From Rhynchopus sp. YZ270_cl-10 (taxonomy: Eukaryota; Euglenozoa; Diplonemea; Diplonemida; Diplonemidae), in contig OZ037881.1 in the NCBI GenBank assembly GCA_964035575.1, positions 124,001 to 188,000 on the forward strand: a stretch of DNA of 64,000 nt, given 5' to 3'. Shown in pieces: positions 60,301 to 64,000 of the stretch (position 1 is its first letter; every line of letters begins with the position of its first letter). The position numbers and the translations under genes were made by a program. Below the pieces are notes generated by a model. That model saw only the letters and a program-made list of their open reading frames with translations. It was not told where the DNA came from and searched no databases.

Positions 60301-62099
60301 TTCAGGTCCAACTCGCACTCAAGTCCCTTCTCACAAACGCTCGCATCACAAGGGTTCTGGTAGTATCCAGCACAACGGCCGCCTTCCTGAGACACGGGGT
60401 GGACACAAGTAGGAGTGGGAACGATGCAGGTTCCAGGCTTGTCAGGAACGTTCAGGTCCAACTCGCACTCAAGTCCCTTATCGCAAACGCTTGCATCACA
60501 AGGGTTCTGGTAGTATCCTGCACAACGGCCGCCTTCCTGAGACACGGGGTGGACACAAGTCGGCGCGGGAACGATGCAGGTTCCAGGCTTGTCAGGAACG
60601 TTCAGGTCCAACTCGCACTCAAGTCCCTTATCGCAAACGCTCGCATCACAAGGGTTCTGGTAGTATCCTGCACAACGGCCACCTTCCTGAGACACGGGGT
60701 GGACACAAGTCGGCGCGGGAACGATGCAGGTTCCAGGCTTGTCAGGAACGTTCAGGTCCAACTCGCACTCAAGTCCCTTCTCACAAACGCTTGCGTCACA
60801 AGGGTTCTGGTAGTATCCAGCACAACGGCCGCCTTCCTGAGACACGGGGTGGACACAAGTAGGAGTGGGAACGATGCAGGTTCCAGGCTTGTCAGGAACG
60901 TTCAGGTCCAACTCGCACTCAAGTCCCTTCTCACAAACGCTTGCGTCACAAGGGTTCTGGTAGTATCCTGCACAACGGCCACCTTCCTGAGACACGGGGT
61001 GGACACAAGTAGGAGTGGGAACAACGCAGGTTCCAGGCTTGTCGGGAACGTTCAGGTCCAACTCGCACTCAAGTCCCTTATCGCAAACGCTTGCATCGCA
61101 AGGGTTCTGGTAGTATCCAGCACAACGGCCACCTTCCTGAGACACGGGGTGGACACAAGTAGGAGTGGGAACAACGCAGGTTCCAGGCTTGTCGGGAACG
61201 TTCAGGTCCAACTCGCACTCAAGTCCCTTATCGCAAACGCTCGCATCACAAGGGTTCTGGTAGTATCCAGCACAACGGCCGCCTTCCTGAGACACGGGGT
61301 GGACACAAGTCGGCGCGGGAACGATGCAGGTTCCAGGCTTGTCAGGAACGTTCAGGTCCAACTCGCACTCAAGTCCCTTATCGCAAACGCTCGCATCACA
61401 AGGGTTCTGGTAGTATCCAGCACAACGGCCGCCTTCCTGAGACACGGGATGGACACAAGTCGGCGCGGGAACGATGCAGGTTCCAGGAACGTCAGTGGGT
61501 CCATTCGGGTCGACGAAGCACTCAAGTCCCTTCTCACAAATGTTTGCGTCACAAGGGTCCTGTGTCATGCCACCACATTGTCCTCCAACTGTAGACACCT
61601 TGTTGCAGGGTGCAGGAACAACACAGGTTCCAGGCTTGTCAGGAACGTTCAGGTCCAACTCGCACTCAAGTCCCTTATCGCAAACGCTTGCATCACAAGG
61701 GTTTTGGTAGTATCCAGCACAACGGCCACCTTCCTGAGACACGGGGTGGACACAAGTAGGAGTGGGAACGATGCAGGTTCCAGGCTTGTCAGGAACGTTC
61801 AGGTCCAACTCGCACTCAAGCCCCTTATCGCAAACGCTCGCATCACACGGGTTCTGGTAGTATCCAGCACAACGGCCGCCTTCCTGAGACACGGGATGGA
61901 CACAAGTCGGCGCGGGAACGATGCAGGTTCCAGGAACGTCAGTGGGTCCATTCGGGTCGACGAAGCACTCAAGTCCCTTCTCACAAATGTTTGCGTCACA
62001 AGGGTCCTGTGTCATGCCACCACACTGTCCACCGGCTTGCGAAATATTGTGACAACCAGCGACAACGTTTAGTAGCGCAAAAGCGAGAGCGAGACGCAT
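57309..62099 (-). CDS. Giant Cys-rich tandem-repeat secreted/surface protein
   Basis: 1596 residues from the ATG at 62097-62099, chosen because it starts a signal peptide (MRLALAFALLNVVAG). A further ATG 40 codons upstream precedes it. The body is 31 repeats: 27 units of 50 residues (VSQEGGRCAGYYQNPC, then DASVC, [D/E]KGLEC, PDKPGTC) and four of 49 (GGQCGGMTQDPC, ANICEKGLEC, TDVPGTC). Each has six cysteines, so probably three disulfides, joined by VPTP or VPAP linkers. The GGxCxG...GLxC pattern recalls small carbohydrate-binding or growth-factor-binding-type modules, but I cannot name the family. A different Cys-rich module ends the protein (CPEGYARCGWW, GYCQRTCRG, WC). No membrane helix, so it is secreted or wall-bound. 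DNA copies are almost identical and form higher-order blocks of 600 bp, a sign of recent unequal exchange. The long plus-strand frame opposite is a shadow. Confidence 0.85.
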   Translation of the reverse strand: MRLALAFALLNVVAGCHNISQAGGQCGGMTQDPCDANICEKGLECFVDPNGPTDVPGTCIVPAPTCVHPVSQEGGRCAGYYQNPCDASVCDKGLECELDLNVPDKPGTCIVPTPTCVHPVSQEGGRCAGYYQNPCDASVCDKGLECELDLNVPDKPGTCVVPAPCNKVSTVGGQCGGMTQDPCDANICEKGLECFVDPNGPTDVPGTCIVPAPTCVHPVSQEGGRCAGYYQNPCDASVCDKGLECELDLNVPDKPGTCIVPAPTCVHPVSQEGGRCAGYYQNPCDASVCDKGLECELDLNVPDKPGTCVVPTPTCVHPVSQEGGRCAGYYQNPCDASVCDKGLECELDLNVPDKPGTCVVPTPTCVHPVSQEGGRCAGYYQNPCDASVCEKGLECELDLNVPDKPGTCIVPTPTCVHPVSQEGGRCAGYYQNPCDASVCEKGLECELDLNVPDKPGTCIVPAPTCVHPVSQEGGRCAGYYQNPCDASVCDKGLECELDLNVPDKPGTCIVPAPTCVHPVSQEGGRCAGYYQNPCDASVCDKGLECELDLNVPDKPGTCIVPTPTCVHPVSQEGGRCAGYYQNPCDASVCEKGLECELDLNVPDKPGTCIVPAPTCVHPVSQEGGRCAGYYQNPCDASVCEKGLECELDLNVPDKPGTCIVPTPTCVHPVSQEGGRCAGYYQNPCDASVCDKGLECELDLNVPDKPGTCIVPAPTCVHPVSQEGGRCAGYYQNPCDASVCDKGLECELDLNVPDKPGTCIVPTPTCVHPVSQEGGRCAGYYQNPCDASVCEKGLECELDLNVPDKPGTCIVPAPTCVHPVSQEGGRCAGYYQNPCDASVCEKGLECELDLNVPDKPGTCIVPTPTCVHPVSQEGGRCAGYYQNPCDASVCDKGLECELDLNVPDKPGTCVVPTPTCVHPVSQEGGRCAGYYQNPCDASVCDKGLECELDLNVPDKPGTCIVPTPTCVHPVSQEGGRCAGYYQNPCDASVCDKGLECELDLNVPDKPGTCIVPTPTCVHPVSQEGGRCAGYYQNPCDASVCEKGLECELDLNVPDKPGTCIVPTPTCVHPVSQEGGRCAGYYQNPCDASVCDKGLECELDLNVPDKPGTCIVPAPTCVHPVSQEGGRCAGYYQNPCDASVCDKGLECELDLNVPDKPGTCIVPTPTCVHPVSQEGGRCAGYYQNPCDASVCEKGLECELDLNVPDKPGTCIVPAPTCVHPVSQEGGRCAGYYQNPCDASVCDKGLECELDLNVPDKPGTCVVPTPTCVHPVSQEGGRCAGYYQNPCDASVCEKGLECELDLNVPDKPGTCIVPAPTCVHPVSQEGGRCAGYYQNPCDASVCEKGLECELDLNVPDKPGTCVVPAPCNKVSTVGGQCGGMTQDPCDANICEKGLECFVDPNGPTDVPGTCIVPAPTCVHPVSQEGGRCAGYYQNPCDASVCEKGLECELDLNVPDKPGTCVVPAPCNKVSTVGGQCGGMTQDPCDANICEKGLECFVDPNGPTDVPGTCIVPAPTCVHPVSQEGGRCAGYYQNPCDASVCEKGLECELDRNVPDKPGTCADPNSCDRCPEGYARCGWWDVFFGYCQRTCRGSRVWCRRV
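57420..62060 (-). repeat. 150-bp tandem repeat array (coding)
   Basis: Units of 150 bp (147 for the four variant units at about 57585, 57885, 61485 and 61925). Third-codon and whole-unit identity is very high. Alternating D,D,E,E residues with A/T linkers form four-unit (600-bp) blocks in units 10-17 and a similar run at 22-25. The pair of variant plus standard unit is duplicated as a 300-bp block at the 3' end. Confidence 0.95.
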
Positions 62100-62958
62100 G
62101 GTTTGATGGAAAGCTTTTATGATAACAAAGAATCTGTAGTTGTGGTAGGTGTAGAGTGGAATAGCAGTCGGGAGTCGGAACAATGATATCGGGAAAAATA
62201 CGTAACACCGGCGCAGCACTTTTGCGCAAATATATCTTCTCGTTTTCGTTGGTGATTTTTTGACACAAAGCAGGAAAGGGAGAAAATAGGGAGCATTTTT
62301 TTTTCATTTATGAATATTAAGCCAGCAGAACAAATGCCGTCGCGAGCAGTCAACGTGACGTGAGCTGTATGGGGTTTATGGTGTGCCCCGGATCTCGAAG
62401 ACCCGTGTGTGCACACAAAAGAAAGGTTAGGTAAGCGCTCGGGTGCGTAAAGTTGGTAACGTGCAGACTCCTCACGGATGCAGGCACGTGCATGGGGAGG
62501 GGAAAAGAAGAAAGACAAAACGCGATGCGAAAGGAAAAACGACAAAAAGTAACAACAAAAAAGAATAAAGCAAAGGAACCCTGCCGAATAGGTATTCTGT
62601 CGACTGACACCAGGCTCATCAAAACAAAAACTGAGACAACGCAGGTCTTTTGAGTATCACTTAGTGAAAGAACGAAGAGATAATAAGAACAAAAATAAAA
62701 TAAGAAACGGGAGAAAAGGAGCGACTTAAAAATAACCCCGCCAACAACCATGCTTCCTCTGAGCCAGCCTCCAGCGGAGTCGCAACCGTGCACGCCCAAA
62801 AAAAGAAGGTTAGATCATAACAACTCACGTTGTGTTTGTTGGGTGGCATTCTCGGATTGCGCTGCACGCTGGTTGGCTCTTATGTTGTAAAGCAGTGGTT
62901 GGTTGGTGGTGTGTTCCCTACTGTTGTAACCCCGACCCCCTCCACCCTCACCACAGGA
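62100..62958. other. Intergenic stretch
   Basis: AT-rich, with an acceptor-like CTACCACAACTACAG on the sense strand at 62134-62148 and an HP-B-like GTGCAGACTCCTCACGGATG, CAGGCAC at 62461-62487. No gene seen. Confidence 0.45.
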
Positions 62959-64000
62959 TCAGTACTCAATGCCAATGCCTCCGTGCGCATCCTCCATGTG
63001 TGCGTAGATGTCCTCGTTTGTGAAGTCACCGCCACACTCCCAGCACCACTCGCAGCCGCAGAGGCAGGAGATGTGGTTGCAGCCGTGCGCCTTGAAGGTG
63101 GGGGCGGCGCACTGTGGGCACTGCAGCGACGCAGGGTCGGCAAGGGCCGTCTCCGCCACACCCTTGCGCAGTGCTGCGGCCTCTGCCTCCTTGCGTGCAG
63201 CGTCCTCCACACAGCCGTGGCAGCGGAAGGCCTTGATCCTGTCCTCGTCGACACGTGCCCCGCACACCTTCGGGAAGGCCTCCTTCACCTTGTAGCACGT
63301 CGCACACCACGCGTAGCACATATCCGCACGCAGCTCGTCCTCCCCCACACGGTGCTTCTTGCTCGTCACCACCGCACAGGCGCGCTTGTTGTACTTCGCC
63401 AGCGTGCTCCCCAACGGGCGGCGCTTGCAGAACGGGCACAGCCCAAGCGTGGGGGTGTACACACACCCAGGCTTCATCGAAGAGTACCACGCCTTCAGAC
63501 ACTTCTGGCACGCCACGTTGCTGCAGGTCCCACACGCACTCTCAAGCCCTGCCACGGCGACGTCCTCAAAGCACAGGTTGCACATATCTGCCAGGTCACC
63601 CTTGGCCACGCGTGTGGTGATCTGCGCACACACCTCAGCAGCGTTCATCACACTGTGCTTCTTCCAGGTCAGTGCTGGTGTAGCCGTCACTGCTGCTGCT
63701 TCTGCAGACGGCTCCGCAAACAGCTCTGGGTGCTTGTTCCACAGCTTGTACGTGCTCATGGTCGACGAGAGCGCCTCCTCGTCCGCAGGCGTGTGCCCCA
63801 GCAGTCCGTACAGCACAGGGTTCTCCGCCTGCAGCTTGCTGTACACCGCCTCCTCGACGTGCACGCAGTCTGTGGGGCGGTGGGCGCACTCCTCACACGT
63901 TGTCGTTGCACTCTCTGCCACGCCGTCGGGACGCACAAACCTGTTCCTGCACCCTGTGCACTCCACAGCAGGCGCCACGCCCCCCGTGCGGCAGTACCAG
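62959..64000 (-). CDS. RBR-type (RING-in-between-RING) zinc-finger protein, 5' end outside window
   Basis: The frame is open to the window edge; the first visible residues are WYCRTGG and no ATG start is present here, so the N-terminus lies beyond base 64000. About 347 residues are visible. Cys pairs near the start (CTGCRNRF, TTCEECAH) form a zinc site. A RING1-like block follows (CNLCFED, CGTCSNVACQKC, LCPFCKRR), then an in-between block (WCATCYKV, FRCHGC), then a RING2/Rcat-like block CPQCAAPTFKAHGCNHISC, CEWCWECGG. The Cys after GCNHIS is the position that carries ubiquitin in RBR ligases. It therefore probably transfers ubiquitin from an E2 to substrates. Spacing departs from canonical RBRs, so function is inferred. 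It ends with an acidic/His tail and stops at 62959. Confidence 0.75.
   Translation of the reverse strand, partial: WYCRTGGVAPAVECTGCRNRFVRPDGVAESATTTCEECAHRPTDCVHVEEAVYSKLQAENPVLYGLLGHTPADEEALSSTMSTYKLWNKHPELFAEPSAEAAAVTATPALTWKKHSVMNAAEVCAQITTRVAKGDLADMCNLCFEDVAVAGLESACGTCSNVACQKCLKAWYSSMKPGCVYTPTLGLCPFCKRRPLGSTLAKYNKRACAVVTSKKHRVGEDELRADMCYAWCATCYKVKEAFPKVCGARVDEDRIKAFRCHGCVEDAARKEAEAAALRKGVAETALADPASLQCPQCAAPTFKAHGCNHISCLCGCEWCWECGGDFTNEDIYAHMEDAHGGIGIEY

Noticed and set aside
57555-62072. 1505-codon plus-strand open frame opposite the Cys-rich repeat gene
   Set aside because: The repeat unit is a multiple of three, so one stop-free antisense unit repeats as a long frame. No signal peptide, and the Arg/Val/Thr-rich reading is typical of a shadow.

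Overview
The window is nuclear DNA of a protist. Genes are split by short GT-AG introns (twelve modelled, 47-265 bp; donors mostly GTATG, acceptors CAG), and AT-rich, homopolymer-rich intergenic stretches separate GC-richer genes. Every well-supported protein gene (fourteen) lies on the minus strand. Many starts are preceded, on the sense strand, by long pyrimidine tracts ending in AG. The spliced glycerol-3-phosphate dehydrogenase ends in Ala-Lys-Met, a peroxisome/glycosome signal. Co-directional genes, pyrimidine-AG leaders and a glycosome-type enzyme together suggest a euglenozoan, perhaps diplonemid-like because cis-introns and repeats are common. This placement is inference; no marker gene settles it.

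Layout (all minus unless stated): 1-274 start of a receptor cyclase paralogue; 2232-5447 receptor adenylyl cyclase with a second, degenerate cyclase domain; 6563-9654 three-exon GT-B glycosyltransferase; 10098-11582 Fringe-like GT31 glycosyltransferase; 14272-15382 NAD-dependent glycerol-3-phosphate dehydrogenase; 15.4-26.7 kb a repeat-filled gap with one weak plus-strand gene candidate (18265-18770); 26724-28277 Gln-rich protein; 28.3-33.7 kb hAT-type transposons and repeats; 33708-34568 coiled-coil/PB1 protein; 35362-35574 a plus-strand fragment of large-subunit rRNA; 36303-39182 large type I surface glycoprotein; 39470-40081 small secreted or membrane-anchored protein; 42300-44857 six-exon V-ATPase subunit A; 44.9-52.1 kb repeats and a hAT element; 52067-53222 FCP/SCP-type phosphatase; 54238-55639 three-exon coiled-coil basic protein; 57309-62099 surface or secreted protein of 31 Cys-rich 50-residue repeats; 62959-64000 RBR-type zinc-finger protein running off the end.

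Functionally, the receptor cyclase, surface glycoprotein, repeat protein and two Golgi-type glycosyltransferases fit a signalling and cell-surface theme. V-ATPase and glycerol-3-phosphate dehydrogenase are housekeeping.

The most unusual signal is in the intergenic and intronic DNA: several families of short (about 30-120 bp) dispersed elements, every recognised copy in the same orientation. The best-defined family folds into a two-part hairpin whose stems change in a compensating way between copies. Its G-U pairs form only on the gene-sense strand. A near-identical pair of about 177-bp structured segments, two hAT insertions that landed inside copies of the dispersed families, several small inverted-repeat elements and a GC-rich 68-bp hairpin between 9-bp direct repeats add to this.
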